DNA of 64,000 nt, taken from positions 124,001-188,000 of the forward strand of contig NZ_LT859959.1 of assembly GCF_900176205.1 (NCBI RefSeq), in the 5' to 3' direction. Shown one piece after another: positions 8,167 to 19,156 of the stretch. Position numbers and translations under genes: made by a program. Below the pieces are notes generated by a model. That model made no database searches. It worked only from the letters and a program-made list of their open reading frames with translations, and was not told the origin of the DNA. Source of the stretch: Bradyrhizobium sp. ORS 285 (GTDB taxonomy: Bacteria > Pseudomonadota > Alphaproteobacteria > Rhizobiales > Xanthobacteraceae). Each line of letters starts with the position of its first letter. The first letter of the stretch is position 1.

Positions 8167-9192
8167 ATGGTGGCAGACAGCGACTATCAAATCTACGAGG
8201 CGGGCGATGTCGTGCTTCAGTCGGGCGCGACGTTCCCGTCGCTGCGCCTCGCCTACAAGACCTACGGCACCCTGAATGCCGCCAAGGACAACGTCATCCT
8301 CTATCCGACCTCGTTCGGCGCCCAGCACACCGACATCGAATGGCTGATCGGACCCGGCGGCATTCTCGACTCCGACAAATACTTCATCATCATCCCGAAC
8401 CTGTTCGGCAACGGCCTGTCGTCGTCGCCCTCGAACACGCCGGTCGGTGAGACGCCGTTCCCGGCGATCAGCTATCACGACGCCATCGCGGTCCAGCGCC
8501 GGCTCCTGGAGGAGCAGTTCGGCATCCAGAAGATCGCGCTGGTCTATGGCTGGTCGATGGGCGGCATGCAGGCCTATCACTGGGCGGCGCTCCACCCGGA
8601 CATGGTCGAGCGCGCCGCCGTCGTCTGCGGCAGCGCGCGCTGCTCGCCTTACAATCATCTGTTCCTCGATGCCGTGAAAGCCGCGCTGATCGCCGACCCC
8701 GCGTACCGCAACGGCCGCTTCGTGGAGAAGCCGGTGGCCGGGCTGCGCGCCATGGGCCGCATCTATGCGGGATGGGCGATGTCCTACGAGTTCTATCGCG
8801 ACGAGGTCTGGCGCGAGCAGGGTTTTGGCTCGCAGGAGGACTATCTCGCCGCCACCTGGGACACCGCCTTCGCGCATCGCGACGCCAATAATCTGCTGAC
8901 GCAGATCGCGATCTGGCAGGGCGGCGACATCAGCAACTGCGCGGCGTTCTCGGGCGATCTCGATCGGGCGCTGTCGGCCATCACTGCGCACATGCTGCTG
9001 ATGCCCGGGCAGACCGACCGCTATTTCGACTGGCGCGACAATGAGCGCGAGCTGCCGAAGCTGGTCCATGCGCGCTCCGCCGCGTTGCGGCCGATCCCCT
9101 CGGTCCATGGCCACCGCGCCGGCAATCCAGTCCGCATCCCCGCCGATCGCGACTTCATCAAAGCCCAAATGTCGTCCCTTCTCCAAAGCTGA
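8167..9192 (+). CDS. MetX-like alpha/beta-fold acyltransferase/hydrolase
   Basis: 341 residues of the homoserine O-acetyltransferase-like alpha/beta family. Diagnostic are the N-terminal LRLAYKTYGTLNAAKDN, YPTSFGAQHTD, the GNGLSSSPSNTP loop, the nucleophile elbow YGWSMGGMQAYHW (Ser near residue 140), MPGQTDRYF with the acid, and VHGHRAGNP with the final His. Many such proteins are MetX paralogues not tied to methionine synthesis. No met gene or SAM riboswitch is adjacent, so I leave the symbol empty. The desaturase at 9200 begins 8 bases after its stop, which suggests co-transcription. Confidence 0.8.
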   Translation: MVADSDYQIYEAGDVVLQSGATFPSLRLAYKTYGTLNAAKDNVILYPTSFGAQHTDIEWLIGPGGILDSDKYFIIIPNLFGNGLSSSPSNTPVGETPFPAISYHDAIAVQRRLLEEQFGIQKIALVYGWSMGGMQAYHWAALHPDMVERAAVVCGSARCSPYNHLFLDAVKAALIADPAYRNGRFVEKPVAGLRAMGRIYAGWAMSYEFYRDEVWREQGFGSQEDYLAATWDTAFAHRDANNLLTQIAIWQGGDISNCAAFSGDLDRALSAITAHMLLMPGQTDRYFDWRDNERELPKLVHARSAALRPIPSVHGHRAGNPVRIPADRDFIKAQMSSLLQS

Positions 9193-9199
9193 GTTCAAT

Positions 9200-10153
9200 A
9201 TGACCGACGTGCCCACCGACGAATTCGCGCCGCGCCCGAAGCTGCTGACACCGCCGGTGTTGCAGCAGCTCTGCACGCGCTCCAACCTCAAGGGCGCGCT
9301 GCGCACGCTCAGCCATTACGGCGCGATCATCGCCATGGGAGCGCTGATCGCAGCGATCACCTCGACGCAGGGTGTGTTGTGGGCACTGCCCTTGCTGCCG
9401 GTGCAGGGTGTGCTGATCGCCTTCCTGTTCATGGCGGTGCACGAGACGGCGCACAAGACCGCGTTCGACAGCCGCCGGCTGAACGTCGCGGTCGGCAATC
9501 TCTCCGGCTTCCTGATCGGGCTGCCCTACGAATATTACTGCCTGTTCCACTGGGAGCATCACCGCCACACCCAGGATCCCCAGCGCGATCCCGAACTGAT
9601 CGTCGGCCCCAAGCCGCGCTCGGAAACGCAGCTCGCGATTGCCTATTCCGGGCTGGTCCAGGTCGCCGGCCGTCTCAGGCTGGTGCTGAAGCATGCCGTG
9701 ACGGGCGAGGTGACCGTGCCCTGGGTGCCCGCCGGCCGCCGCCCGATCATCGTGCGCGAGGCGCGTCTCTACGTCGCCGGCTACGCGCTGCTGCTGCTCG
9801 CCTCGCTGGCGCTGCACAGCGCGTTGCTGCTGTGGGTCTGGGTGCTGCCGCTACTCTTGGGGCAACTGATTCTGCGCCCCTATCTCTACGCCGAGCACAC
9901 CGGCTGCGATCACACGAAAAGCGCCTTCCACAACACCCGCACCACCTTCACCACGCAATTCGTGCACTGGCTCGCCTGGAACATGCCGTATCACGTCGAG
10001 CACCACGCCTATCCCGCCGTGCCGTTCCACGCGCTGCCGAAGCTGCATGAGATCGTGGATGGCGAGATCAAGTATCGCGGCGAAGGGTATGTTGCGGTGA
10101 CACGGCAGACCTGGGCGTGGTTTCGCGCGCACTTTGACGGAGCGAAGCCCTGA
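9200..10153 (+). CDS. Membrane fatty acid desaturase family protein
   Basis: 317 residues. Hydrophobic segments at about 35-60, 65-85, 190-225 alternate with three His boxes of membrane di-iron desaturases/hydroxylases: HETAH (about residue 86), HWEHHRHTQDP (about 117) and YHVEHHAYPAVP (about 264). The start is the ATG at 9200, right after the MetX-like gene; the Shine-Dalgarno is weak, consistent with coupling. It sits in the inner membrane and would need an electron donor. The substrate (fatty acid, carotenoid or other lipid) is not shown by sequence or neighbours. Confidence 0.85.
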   Translation: MTDVPTDEFAPRPKLLTPPVLQQLCTRSNLKGALRTLSHYGAIIAMGALIAAITSTQGVLWALPLLPVQGVLIAFLFMAVHETAHKTAFDSRRLNVAVGNLSGFLIGLPYEYYCLFHWEHHRHTQDPQRDPELIVGPKPRSETQLAIAYSGLVQVAGRLRLVLKHAVTGEVTVPWVPAGRRPIIVREARLYVAGYALLLLASLALHSALLLWVWVLPLLLGQLILRPYLYAEHTGCDHTKSAFHNTRTTFTTQFVHWLAWNMPYHVEHHAYPAVPFHALPKLHEIVDGEIKYRGEGYVAVTRQTWAWFRAHFDGAKP

Positions 10154-10195
10154 AGCAAATGAGTTCGCGCTCAAGCCATCGCCACGCAGACGGTG

Positions 10196-10384
10196 TACCC
10201 TCTCCCCCAAGGCGAAGCAATAGCTTCGCCAGGGTGGGAGAGGGTGGCTTTCATGCGCAGCATGAAAGCCGGGTGAGGGGTTGCCACGAACTCAGGCCTG
10301 AATTTGGGGCGACCCCTCACCCGAGTGAGTTTGTGATTACCAGCTGTGTAGCCCTCTCCCACAAGGGGAGAGGGCACAGTCATT
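10196..10384. repeat. Palindromic repeat cluster (family C, CTCTCCC type)
   Basis: A mosaic of short inverted repeats: CCCTCTCCC at 10199 with GGGAGAGGG at 10231, GCTTTCATGC/GCATGAAAGC (10246-10269), and CCCTCTCC with GGGGAGAGGGC at 10352-10377. A related cluster lies at 40968-41142. It occupies the gap between two convergent genes and has no coding potential I can support. Confidence 0.7.
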
Positions 10385-10418
10385 GGCACCGTAGGAACAC
10401 TTCTGAGCCTGCGTTAGC

Positions 10419-12479
10419 TCACCGCCACCGCTCGCGCATCCGCGCACCCAGATCAATCCGTGGCCCCGAGCTCGCATACGCCGCGCCCGCCTGCACCTTC
10501 GGCCAGCTCACACGGTCGAACAATTGCACCAGCGCCTCCGGAATGAAGCGCGTGCGCGAGGCGTAGACATGACGATCGCCGCGCACGGGCTGGCCATGGA
10601 CGAAGAAGCGCTGCGGCACCAGCAGATGCAGATCGTCCTTGGCGCGGGTCATGGCGACATAGAGCAGCCGGCGCTCCTCCTCCAATTCGGCATTGGAGCC
10701 GGCGCCGAGATCGGACGGCATGCAGCCGTCGACGACGTTGAGCACATGCACCGCAGTCCACTCCATGCCCTTGGCGGAATGGATGGTCGAGAGAATCAGA
10801 TAGTCCTCGTCCAGCAGCGGCACACCGGCCTGATCGGAGGTCGCGTCGGGCGGGTCGAGCGTCAGCTCGGTGAGGAAGCGCTCGCGCGACGGATAGCCGC
10901 TGGCGATCTGCTCGAGCTGCAGCAAATCGGCGCTGCGCACCTCGGCATCCTCGTGCACGCGCTCGAGATGCGGCTGATACCACTGCCTGACGCGCTCGAT
11001 GTCGGCAGGCCAGTCGGAGACCCGCAACTGTTCGAGCGTATGCACGAACGCCGCCCAATCGTCGCCGGCGCGCGCCGGCGCCGCTTGTGCGCACAACGCA
11101 CCGATCGGATCGGCGCTGTCACTGATCGCATCGAGCAGCCGCTGCGCCGACGCCGGACCGATGCCCGGAATCAGATGCAGCACGCGGAAGCCGGCGATGC
11201 GATCGCGCGGATTCTCGATGAAGCGCAGGCAGGCCAGCATGTCCTTGACATGCGCGGCATCGAGAAACTTCAGCCCGCCGAACTTCACGAACGGAATGTT
11301 GCGTCGCGTCAGCTCGATCTCCAGCGGCCCGCTATGCGAGGACGTCCGGAACAGCACCGCCTGCTGCTTCAGCACGATGCCTTCCTCGCGCTTGGCCAGC
11401 ACCTGCTCGACGATGTAGCGCGCCTGGTCGGCCTCGTCGCGCACCGTCACCAGCTGCGGCTTGCGCGACGCAATGCGGTCGGTCCACAGATTCTTGGTGA
11501 AGCGCTCGCGCGCCAGCCCGATCACCGCATTGGCGGCGGACAGGATCGGCTGGGTCGAGCGGTAGTTGCGGTCCAGCGTCACGATATCGGCGCGCGGATT
11601 GAACTGATCGGGAAATTCCAGAATGTTGCGCACGGTCGCGGCGCGGAACGCGTAGATCGACTGGGCATCGTCGCCGACCACGGTGAGGCCGGCGCCGTCA
11701 GGCTTCAGGCCGAGCAGGATCTGCGATTGCAGCCGGTTCGTGTCCTGATACTCATCGACCAGCACGTGATCGAAGCGCTCGCCGATCTCGCGGGCGATGA
11801 TCTCATCCGCCATCATTTGCGCCCAGTAGAGCAGCAGATCGTCGTAGTCGAGCACGGCATTGGCCTGCTTGGCCTCGACATAGGCCGCGAACAGGCCTTT
11901 CAGCTCGCCGGCCCATTCCGCGCACCAGGGAAAATGTCGCACCAGCGCTTCATCCAGCGGCATGTCGGCATTCACGCAGCGCGAGTAGATCGCAAGGCAG
12001 GTTCCCTTGGTCGGAAAGCGCCGCTGCGTGTTGGACAGGCCGCGCTCGTGCCGCACCAGATTCATCAGGTCGGCGGAATCCTCGCGATCATGGATCGTGA
12101 ACACGGGATCGAGGCCGATGCGCTCGGCGTATTCGCGCAGCATCCGCGCGCCCAGGCCGTGAAACGTGCCCGCCCATGTCAGCCCCGACGTGATCGCCTC
12201 GGCCTGGCTGCCCAGCACTTTTCGCGCGATGCGCTCGACGCGCCGGCTCATTTCGCTCGCCGCGCGGCGCGAGAAGGTCATCAGCAGGATGCGGCGCGGA
12301 TCGGCGCCGTTGACCAGCAGATGCGCGACGCGATGCGCCAGCGTGTTGGTCTTGCCGGAGCCCGCACCCGCAATGATCAGCAGTGGCGGTCCCGGTGCGG
12401 CCAACGCACCGCCATGCTCGACGGCGCGGCGCTGCTCCGGATTGAGATCGTCGAGATATGTCGCGGCCGCTGCCTGCAC
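10419..12479 (-). CDS. UvrD/Rep-family ATP-dependent DNA helicase (SF1A)
   Basis: 686 residues from a GTG start at 12479, supported by GAGGGG eight bases upstream; no ATG fits the conserved N-terminus [11 protein letters not shown] (Q-motif). Superfamily 1A motifs appear in order: [13 protein letters not shown] (Walker A), [16 protein letters not shown] (Ia/Ib), [11 protein letters not shown] (Walker B), [13 protein letters not shown] (III), DRNYRST (IV), [11 protein letters not shown] (V) and [13 protein letters not shown] (VI). It unwinds DNA 3'-5' in repair or recombination. The length is close to other short UvrD2-like proteins. It is divergent from tex, 196 bases apart. Confidence 0.92.
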   Translation of the reverse strand: MQAAAATYLDDLNPEQRRAVEHGGALAAPGPPLLIIAGAGSGKTNTLAHRVAHLLVNGADPRRILLMTFSRRAASEMSRRVERIARKVLGSQAEAITSGLTWAGTFHGLGARMLREYAERIGLDPVFTIHDREDSADLMNLVRHERGLSNTQRRFPTKGTCLAIYSRCVNADMPLDEALVRHFPWCAEWAGELKGLFAAYVEAKQANAVLDYDDLLLYWAQMMADEIIAREIGERFDHVLVDEYQDTNRLQSQILLGLKPDGAGLTVVGDDAQSIYAFRAATVRNILEFPDQFNPRADIVTLDRNYRSTQPILSAANAVIGLARERFTKNLWTDRIASRKPQLVTVRDEADQARYIVEQVLAKREEGIVLKQQAVLFRTSSHSGPLEIELTRRNIPFVKFGGLKFLDAAHVKDMLACLRFIENPRDRIAGFRVLHLIPGIGPASAQRLLDAISDSADPIGALCAQAAPARAGDDWAAFVHTLEQLRVSDWPADIERVRQWYQPHLERVHEDAEVRSADLLQLEQIASGYPSRERFLTELTLDPPDATSDQAGVPLLDEDYLILSTIHSAKGMEWTAVHVLNVVDGCMPSDLGAGSNAELEEERRLLYVAMTRAKDDLHLLVPQRFFVHGQPVRGDRHVYASRTRFIPEALVQLFDRVSWPKVQAGAAYASSGPRIDLGARMRERWR

Positions 12480-12675
12480 GAATCGCCCCTCAGCATCAGA
12501 GATTCCGCGATTTGCGCCATGTGCGCAACGACATGGCCCACTTGCGGCAGCGTTTTACATGATTCGCAATCGGTCTTTTTTGCCACGGTTGCCCACAGAG
12601 CGTCCGCCAGCCGCTTGCGCTGGGCGTTGCGGACTCCTATCCAATCAGCCCCGTCACGAATCTCGGAAGAACACC

Positions 12676-14991
12676 GTGTCGAATTTTGCCTCCATCATCG
12701 CTGCTGAGCTCTCCGTCAGGGACGCCCAGGTCCAGGCCGCGATCGACCTGCTCGACGGCGGCGCGACCGTTCCGTTCATCGCGCGCTACCGCAAGGAAGC
12801 GACGGGCATGCTCGATGATACGCAGCTGCGTACCTTGGAGGAGCGCCTGCGGTACCTGCGCGAGATGGATGCACGCCGCACCGCGATCATCGAGAGCATC
12901 AAGTCGCAGGGCAAGATGACGCCGGAGATCGAGCTGGCGCTGGCGACCGCCGACACCAAGGCGCGTCTGGAAGATATCTATTTGCCGTTCAAGGAAAAGC
13001 GCCGCACCAAGGCGCAGATCGCCAAGGAAGCCGGGCTCGAGCCGCTCGCCGACATGCTGATCGGCGATCCCATGAAGAACCCCGAGGAGGAGGCGAAGGC
13101 CTTCATCAAGAAGGACGGCGACAATCCGGTCAAGGACGTCAAGGCTGCGCTCGACGGTGCGCGCGCGATCCTGGTCGAGCGCTTCGCCGAGCACGCCGAT
13201 CTCGTCGGCTCGCTGCGCGAGGAGATGTGGACCCGCGGCGCCGTCAAGTCGACGGTGCGCCACGGCAAGAAGACCGAAGGAGCCAAGTTCGCCGACTACT
13301 TCGATTTCTCCGAGCCGTTCACCAAGCTGCCCTCGCATCGCATTCTGGCCATGCTGCGCGGCGAGAAGGAAGAGATCCTGCAGCTCGATTTCGGCGACGG
13401 CGAGCCGGAGGATTCGAAGGATCCGTCGCTGTATGAGAACCGCATCGCGGTGACCTTCGGCATCTCGCGCCAGGGTCGTCCGGCAGATCAGTTCCTGTCC
13501 GACTCCGTGCGCTGGGCCTGGCGCACGCGCATCAAGACCTCGCTCGCGCTCGATGTCCGCATGCGGCTGTGGCAGGAGGCCGAGAAGGAGGCGGTTCGCG
13601 TGTTCGCCGCGAACCTGCGCGATCTCCTGCTCGCGGCGCCCGCCGGCGGACGCGCCACGCTGGGCCTCGATCCGGGCTTCCGCACCGGCGTGAAGGTCGC
13701 GGTCATCGACCGCACCGGCAAGTTCGTCGATCACGCCACGATCTATCCGCACGAGCCGCAGCGGCAGTGGAACGAGAGCATGCTGACCTTGGCGCAGCTC
13801 TGCATCAAGCACCGCATCGAGCTGGTCGCGATCGGCAACGGCACGGCGTCGCGCGAGACCGAGAAGCTGGTCACCGACCTGATGAAGCTGAAGCCGGACC
13901 TCAAGCTGACCAAGGCCATCGTGTCGGAGGCCGGCGCGTCGGTGTACTCGGCCTCGGAATTCGCCGCCAAGGAATTCCCCAATCTCGACGTCTCGATCCG
14001 CGGCGCGGTCTCGATCGCGCGCCGCCTGCAGGATCCGCTCGGCGAGCTGGTGAAAGTGCCGCCGGCCTCGATCGGCGTCGGCCAGTATCAGCATGATCTC
14101 AATCAGTATGAGCTGGCCCGTGCGCTCGATGCCACCGTCGAGGACTGCGTGAACGCGGTCGGCGTCGATCTCAACACCGCCTCCGCACCGCTGCTCGCGC
14201 GCGTGTCCGGCATCGGCGAGACCTTGGCACAGAACATCGTCGCGCATCGCGATGCCAACGGTCCGTTCCCGACGCGCGACAAGCTCAAGGACGTGCCGCG
14301 GCTGGGACCGAAGGCGTTCGAGCAGTGCGCGGGCTTCCTGCGCATCCGCGACGGTGACAATCCGCTCGATGCCTCCGGCGTGCATCCCGAATCCTATCCG
14401 GTCGTGAAGAAGATCCTCGAGGCGACCAAGAGCGACATCAACGTGCTGATCGGCGAGACCAAGACCTTGAAGGCGCTCAATCCGGCGAAATTCGCCGACG
14501 AGCGCTTTGGCGTGCCGACCGTCACCGACATCATCAAGGAGCTGGAGAAGCCGGGCCGCGATCCGCGACCGGAGTTCAAGACCGCGACCTTCCAGGAAGG
14601 CGTCGAGAAGATCACTGACCTCAAGCCCGGCATGATCCTCGAGGCGACCGTCACCAACGTCGCCGCGTTCGGCGCCTTCGCCGATATCGGCGTGCACCAG
14701 GACGGCCTGATCCACATCTCGGCGATGTCCGAGAAGCGCATCAACGATCCGCGCGAGGTGGTGAAGCCGGGCCAGGTCGTGAAGGTCAAGGTGCTCGACG
14801 TCGACGTGCCGCGCCAGCGCATCTCGCTGACCTTGCGGCTGTCCGATCCGCTGCCCGCCAAGGGCGAGAAGCGCACCAGCGCGCGGCCGCCGGCTGCGGC
14901 GCGCATGACCACGCGCGAGGAGAAGCCGTCGGGCGGCGGCGCCTTCGCCGCGGCGCTGGCGAAAGCCCAGGAGCGCCGCAAGGGCGCGTGA
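12676..14991 (+). CDS. tex: Tex family S1 RNA-binding protein (transcription accessory protein)
   Basis: 771 residues from the GTG at 12676, preceded by GGAAGA; this gives the canonical N-terminus ([11 protein letters not shown]) and the usual Tex length. Order: N-terminal helical Tex domain with [13 protein letters not shown] and EERLRYL, YqgF/RuvC-like fold starting [17 protein letters not shown] (about 335), helix-hairpin-helix segments around [17 protein letters not shown] and [16 protein letters not shown], then an S1 domain beginning [17 protein letters not shown] and DGLIHIS. Tex binds nucleic acid and affects transcription and stress tolerance. The C-terminal tail is basic and Ala-rich. 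A GC-rich hairpin at 15019-15049 follows. Confidence 0.95.
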   Translation: MSNFASIIAAELSVRDAQVQAAIDLLDGGATVPFIARYRKEATGMLDDTQLRTLEERLRYLREMDARRTAIIESIKSQGKMTPEIELALATADTKARLEDIYLPFKEKRRTKAQIAKEAGLEPLADMLIGDPMKNPEEEAKAFIKKDGDNPVKDVKAALDGARAILVERFAEHADLVGSLREEMWTRGAVKSTVRHGKKTEGAKFADYFDFSEPFTKLPSHRILAMLRGEKEEILQLDFGDGEPEDSKDPSLYENRIAVTFGISRQGRPADQFLSDSVRWAWRTRIKTSLALDVRMRLWQEAEKEAVRVFAANLRDLLLAAPAGGRATLGLDPGFRTGVKVAVIDRTGKFVDHATIYPHEPQRQWNESMLTLAQLCIKHRIELVAIGNGTASRETEKLVTDLMKLKPDLKLTKAIVSEAGASVYSASEFAAKEFPNLDVSIRGAVSIARRLQDPLGELVKVPPASIGVGQYQHDLNQYELARALDATVEDCVNAVGVDLNTASAPLLARVSGIGETLAQNIVAHRDANGPFPTRDKLKDVPRLGPKAFEQCAGFLRIRDGDNPLDASGVHPESYPVVKKILEATKSDINVLIGETKTLKALNPAKFADERFGVPTVTDIIKELEKPGRDPRPEFKTATFQEGVEKITDLKPGMILEATVTNVAAFGAFADIGVHQDGLIHISAMSEKRINDPREVVKPGQVVKVKVLDVDVPRQRISLTLRLSDPLPAKGEKRTSARPPAAARMTTREEKPSGGGAFAAALAKAQERRKGA

Positions 14992-15018
14992 GGCGCTGTG
15001 CTCCGTTTCGGAGACAAC

Positions 15019-15049
15019 GCGCCGCGGCATGGTGTCCATTCCGCGGCGC
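15019..15049 (+). terminator. Hairpin downstream of tex
   Basis: GCGCCGCGG (15019-15027) pairs perfectly with CCGCGGCGC (15041-15049) around a 13-base loop. There is no clear T-run, so termination is likely but not certain. Confidence 0.5.
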
Positions 15050-15130
15050 TGAACTAAAAAGTCCGTCTCGACTTCCGTCTCGACTTGGCCATGCTTATCT
15101 CCTCCGGCGAGCGTTGTCTGAGGGCGAGGG

Positions 15131-15775
15131 ATGGCGAACCGCACCGTGATCATTGCCGGGGCCACCGGCCTCGTCGGCCGTGAGCTTTTGCGCGGCCTAC
15201 TCGCCGATCCCTCAGTGGACCATGTCCACGTCTTAGGCCGCCGCTCGCCGCCTGTGGTTTCACCGAAGCTGACAGCCCATGTCGTCGACTTCGCCGCGCT
15301 GCCCTCTTTACCTGCTGCTGATGAGCTCTATCTGGCGCTCGGCACGACCATCAAGGTCGCCGGCAGCCAGGCCGCCTTTCGGGCCGTCGATCACGACGCC
15401 AACCTCGCCGTCGCCAAGGCCGCGCTCGCGAGCGGCGTCAAACGCGTCGGGCTGGTCAGCGCCATGGGCGCCGACGCCAAGTCGCGCATCTTCTACAGCC
15501 GCGTGAAGGGCGAACTGGAAAACGATCTGGCCGCGCTGCCGTTCGCCGGACTCGTGATCGCGCGGCCATCGCTGCTGGTCGGCCCGCGAGAGGAACTTGG
15601 ACAGCCGGCCAGGCCGGGCGAGGAATGGGGCAACAGGCTCAACCAACTAATCGGCTTTCTCATTCCGCCGAACTACAAGCCTATCCCCGCCGCCGACGTT
15701 GCGCAGGCGCTGGTGTCCACCGTTCCTGCCGCTGTCGGTACTCAGGTTCTTCTATCTGGCGCGATGCGTCGATAA
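15131..15775 (+). CDS. NAD(P)-binding oxidoreductase-like protein (HTATIP2-like)
   Basis: 214 residues. An N-terminal Rossmann motif GATGLVGREL (residues 10-19) is followed by VLGRR, ELYLALGTTIKVAGSQ, GVKRVGLVSAMGADAKS and FYSRVKGELENDL, where the Y-x3-K pair of extended SDRs is present (YSRVK). The C-terminus IPAADVAQALV is typical of atypical SDRs of the HTATIP2/YwnB type. It is cytoplasmic with no recognised substrate. GAGGG before the ATG is a good ribosome site. It lies alone between tex and the TRAP-type protein. Confidence 0.8.
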   Translation: MANRTVIIAGATGLVGRELLRGLLADPSVDHVHVLGRRSPPVVSPKLTAHVVDFAALPSLPAADELYLALGTTIKVAGSQAAFRAVDHDANLAVAKAALASGVKRVGLVSAMGADAKSRIFYSRVKGELENDLAALPFAGLVIARPSLLVGPREELGQPARPGEEWGNRLNQLIGFLIPPNYKPIPAADVAQALVSTVPAAVGTQVLLSGAMRR

Positions 15776-16038
15776 TTGGTGCGCCACTCTTGCGGCCTCG
15801 GATCGTCGCTTCTATTTATCAGAAATTCGAGATTGACTCAGGCGGTCCTGATGATCGCCAGGAAGGCCGTAGTTTTACGGGGAGCGGCTTCCGGCGAGTG
15901 TTAGTTCTCCTATCAAACAGATCCTGCTGATTAACCTATGATATTCGATGAGTTGAGGAATCGGCGCGTGCTCGCTTTTAACACCTTAACCATATCTGCC
16001 TGCTACCACTGCGGTGAGAACAACGAGCTCGGGATCTC

Positions 16039-17019
16039 ATGCGCAGACAGCTTCGAGATGTTTTTGTTGCGGGACTGATGGCAGCGGCATTGCTCGGCTC
16101 GCATCCAGCGGCGGCATCGCCTCGCATGGTCTCGCTGGTGTTCAACTCGCAACCGCAGAACCCGCAGCAGATCGGGTCGGACGAGTTCCGGACGAAGCTT
16201 CAGGCGCTGGCGGGCAAGAAGCTGATCATCGATGAGCGCGCCGGCAATTCGTTCGGCAGCGAGGCGGCGGTCCTTGCGGCGACGCGAACGGGCGCAGTTG
16301 ACATCGCGGTGGTTTCCGGCGGCATCGCCAGCGCGGTCGTTCCCGAGCTTGGTGTGTTCGACATTCCCTTCCTGTTTCGCGACACTGCCCACGCCAAGGC
16401 CGTCGCGACCGGCCCCGTCGCAGCTACGATCGGTGCGAAATTCGCCGACAAGGGACTGGTGCTGCTCGCCCTCGGTAAACAGGGCTTCCGCAACCTGACC
16501 AATTCGAAGCGCCCGGTGCGGACCGTCGACGACGTCAAGGGGCTTAAGATCCGCGTCATCCCCAATCCGGTCTATCAGATGACCTTCAAGGCGATGGGCG
16601 CCGAGGTTCTGCCGATGGACTTCCCATTGGTCTATGCCGCGCTCAAGGACGGGCGCCTCGACGGCCAGGAGAATCCGGTGGCGACCATCGCCGCCAACCG
16701 GTTCGAGGAAGTTCAGAAGTACCTCACTCTGACCGGCCATTTCTTCGCGCCGATCGCGTTCGTCGCCAATCGCGCGACGTTCGAGCAGCTCGACGCAAGC
16801 GAGCGCGACGCGCTGATCACGGCCGCCCAAGCCGCCGCAGAAGTGACGTGGCAGGCGCAGCTCGACGCCGAGAAGCTCGCCGACCTGCGCAAGGGCGGCA
16901 TGGATGTGATCGAGACCTTCGATCGCAAGACCTTCGTCGATGCGGTCAAGCCGCTCGACCCCGAATTCGAGAAGCGCTTCGGCAAGGAGCTGCTCGCCAC
17001 CATCAGGTCCACGCCGTGA
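16039..17019 (+). CDS. TRAP-type (DctP family) periplasmic solute-binding protein
   Basis: 326 residues with a signal peptide to about residue 26 (ends HPAAAS). The DctP family is indicated by [73 protein letters not shown] (split here only by convention; it includes the conserved Arg and Asn of carboxylate binding) and GHFFAPIAF. No TRAP membrane subunits (DctQ/DctM) lie nearby. The next gene, 17 bases on, is a chemoreceptor, so this protein may present a ligand to that receptor rather than feed a transporter. A GTG at 16 bases before the receptor ATG overlaps its stop. Confidence 0.88.
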   Translation: MRRQLRDVFVAGLMAAALLGSHPAAASPRMVSLVFNSQPQNPQQIGSDEFRTKLQALAGKKLIIDERAGNSFGSEAAVLAATRTGAVDIAVVSGGIASAVVPELGVFDIPFLFRDTAHAKAVATGPVAATIGAKFADKGLVLLALGKQGFRNLTNSKRPVRTVDDVKGLKIRVIPNPVYQMTFKAMGAEVLPMDFPLVYAALKDGRLDGQENPVATIAANRFEEVQKYLTLTGHFFAPIAFVANRATFEQLDASERDALITAAQAAAEVTWQAQLDAEKLADLRKGGMDVIETFDRKTFVDAVKPLDPEFEKRFGKELLATIRSTP

Positions 17020-17036
17020 ACCAGCCAGGTCATTCC

Positions 17037-19070
17037 ATGAAACTCTCTTCGATGATGTCGTGGATCGGCGTCCGCCCGCGGATCTTCGGCGGCTTTGCGC
17101 TGATCCTGAGCTTTCTCGTGCTGCTCGGCGGCTTCGCCATGAGCCAGGTCGGCCGCATCGGCGGCACCGTCGATGATCTCGTCGCCAGCGCCGCAGGCGA
17201 TGCCGGCATGTCGCAGGTGCGCGCGGCGCTGCTCACGGCCAATGGCGCGGTGGAGAAGTTCATCCGCACCTGGAGCGTGGGTGACAAGGATGCGGCGGGC
17301 AAGGCGATCGATGCCGTCGGCGGACTTGCTGACGAGGTCGAGAAGCAGTCGGGCAAGCTGAAGGTGATCGCCGACGGTGTCGGCTCGGTGAGGAGCGCGC
17401 TCGCCGCCTATCGTTCATCGTTTGGCGCCGCTGCCGAGGCGGTCGACCGCCTGCGCGTCGCAACAAATAAGACCGAGGCGCTTGGCGCCGTCGCGGGCGT
17501 CAATGTCGGCGGCATCCAAGTCGCCCTCGCCAACCGCGCGGGCCGCGAGCCGCTGCTGAATCCATTGCGTCTCGCCAGCACCGTGGATGCGGCGCGCGTG
17601 GCGGTCATGCGCTACACCAACTCACAATCTGCCAACGATGCCGAGGACGCGCGGCTCACCTTCGTCTATGTGAAGCTTGCGCTCGCCGATTCCGAAGCTG
17701 AACTGGCCGGCGTCGAGGAAGCCAAGCTGAAGGGCCTGATTGCTGCCCTCAAGGAGGCGGTGACTGCCGATGCAGCGGCGCTTGAGGACGTCATCAAGGT
17801 CACGGCTGATTTGCGCGCCAAACAGGCCGAGCTCGTCAAGGCGAGCGCGGCGATCGACGAGCAGGTAGGGCGCATCAATCAACAGCTCGGCACGGCTCGC
17901 GCAGAACAGGGCGCGAAGACCGGCGTGGCCGTTGCCGAAACGCGCCAGACCGTGATCGTCACGGCCGCCAGCGCCGTCGTGCTCGGTGCCATCCTGGCCT
18001 GGCTGATCGGCGCCAGCGTGTCGTCGCCGATCCGCAACATGACCGATCGAATGCAGTCGCTGGCGGCCGGCGAGTTGGAGCAGCCGATTCCCGGCGGCGA
18101 GCGTCGTGACGAGATCGGACGGATGGCGCGCGCGGTGGAGATCTTCCGCGACAACGCGCTGGCCGTTCGCCGCATGGAGCGGGAGGCCGCTTCGCAGCGC
18201 GAGGCGACGGAGGCCGAGCGCGCCCGCATGATGGCCGATCTCGCCGGCCGGTTCGAACAGGGCATGCAGGGCGTGATCACCGGCGTCGGCGGGCGCGCGA
18301 CTGACATGGGCCAGAGCGCCAGGGACCTGGCGAAGATCGCCGAGCGTGGCCGCGGGCTCGCGGAAGCCGTCGCCAATCGGGCCGAGCAGGCGTCCGTGAA
18401 TGTGCAGACCGTGGCGTCGGCAACGCAGGAGCTCGCGGCTTCGATCCGTGAGATCTCCGGCCAGGTACAGCGCTCGGTCAGCGTCTCCACACGCGCGACG
18501 CATGAGACGCAGCGCACGTCGGAACTGATCAATGGCCTGTCCAGCGCCGCGGAGCGGATCGGCACGATCGTGCAGCTCATCCAGGCGATCGCAAGCCAGA
18601 CCAACCTGCTCGCGCTCAACGCGACCATCGAGGCCGCGCGCGCCGGCGAAGCGGGCCGGGGCTTTGCGATCGTTGCGAGCGAGGTGAAGAATCTCGCCTC
18701 GCAGACGGCGCAGGCGACCGAGCAGATCTCGAGCCAGATCGCGACCATTCAGGGCGCGACCGAGGAGACGGTCGGCGCGATCGCGCAGTTTGGGAATACC
18801 GTTCGCGAGATCGCGGAGATCTCCAACGCGATCGCCGCGGCGGTCGAGCAGCAGGGGGCCGCGACCAGCGAGATTGCCCGCAATGTCGAGCAGGCGGCGA
18901 GCGGCACCGCGGCGGTCACGCAGGAAATCGGCGACGTGCGTACCGTGGCCGGACAAACCGATGCGGGCGCCGAAGCCGCGCTGACGGCTGCCGCGGCGCT
19001 GCAGCAGCAGGCGGAGTCGCTGCGCAGCAACGTTGCGGACTTCCTGCAGACGATCCGGACCGCGGCCTGA
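17037..19070 (+). CDS. Methyl-accepting chemotaxis protein with large periplasmic helical domain
   Basis: 677 residues from the ATG at 17037; a GTG at 17016 overlapping the previous stop is an alternative. TM1 is at about 15-38 ([18 protein letters not shown]), followed by a predicted all-helical periplasmic region of about 265 residues, the size of a helical bimodular (HBM) sensor domain, then TM2 at about 305-327. HAMP follows ([20 protein letters not shown]) and the cytoplasmic signalling hairpin with tip [20 protein letters not shown], ending without an obvious CheR pentapeptide. It should signal through CheA/CheW. Its partner is probably the binding protein encoded just upstream. Confidence 0.92.
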   Translation: MKLSSMMSWIGVRPRIFGGFALILSFLVLLGGFAMSQVGRIGGTVDDLVASAAGDAGMSQVRAALLTANGAVEKFIRTWSVGDKDAAGKAIDAVGGLADEVEKQSGKLKVIADGVGSVRSALAAYRSSFGAAAEAVDRLRVATNKTEALGAVAGVNVGGIQVALANRAGREPLLNPLRLASTVDAARVAVMRYTNSQSANDAEDARLTFVYVKLALADSEAELAGVEEAKLKGLIAALKEAVTADAAALEDVIKVTADLRAKQAELVKASAAIDEQVGRINQQLGTARAEQGAKTGVAVAETRQTVIVTAASAVVLGAILAWLIGASVSSPIRNMTDRMQSLAAGELEQPIPGGERRDEIGRMARAVEIFRDNALAVRRMEREAASQREATEAERARMMADLAGRFEQGMQGVITGVGGRATDMGQSARDLAKIAERGRGLAEAVANRAEQASVNVQTVASATQELAASIREISGQVQRSVSVSTRATHETQRTSELINGLSSAAERIGTIVQLIQAIASQTNLLALNATIEAARAGEAGRGFAIVASEVKNLASQTAQATEQISSQIATIQGATEETVGAIAQFGNTVREIAEISNAIAAAVEQQGAATSEIARNVEQAASGTAAVTQEIGDVRTVAGQTDAGAEAALTAAAALQQQAESLRSNVADFLQTIRTAA

Positions 19071-19156
19071 GGATCGAACGAATGAGGTCCGCAGGCGGGT
19101 CGTGACCCTGGCTGCGGGAGTTGACGTCTGCCGCGTGCGGCAGCAAGCATGATGCG

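Noticed and set aside
12637..15165. Long antisense frame opposite tex
   Set aside because: Tex has intact domains and a good start; the antisense product has no recognisable domain.
15976..15993. CtrA site before the TRAP-type binding protein gene (TTAA and TTAACCAT)
   Set aside because: The two halves are 4 bases apart, not the 7 of the CtrA consensus; only a single half-site match remains.
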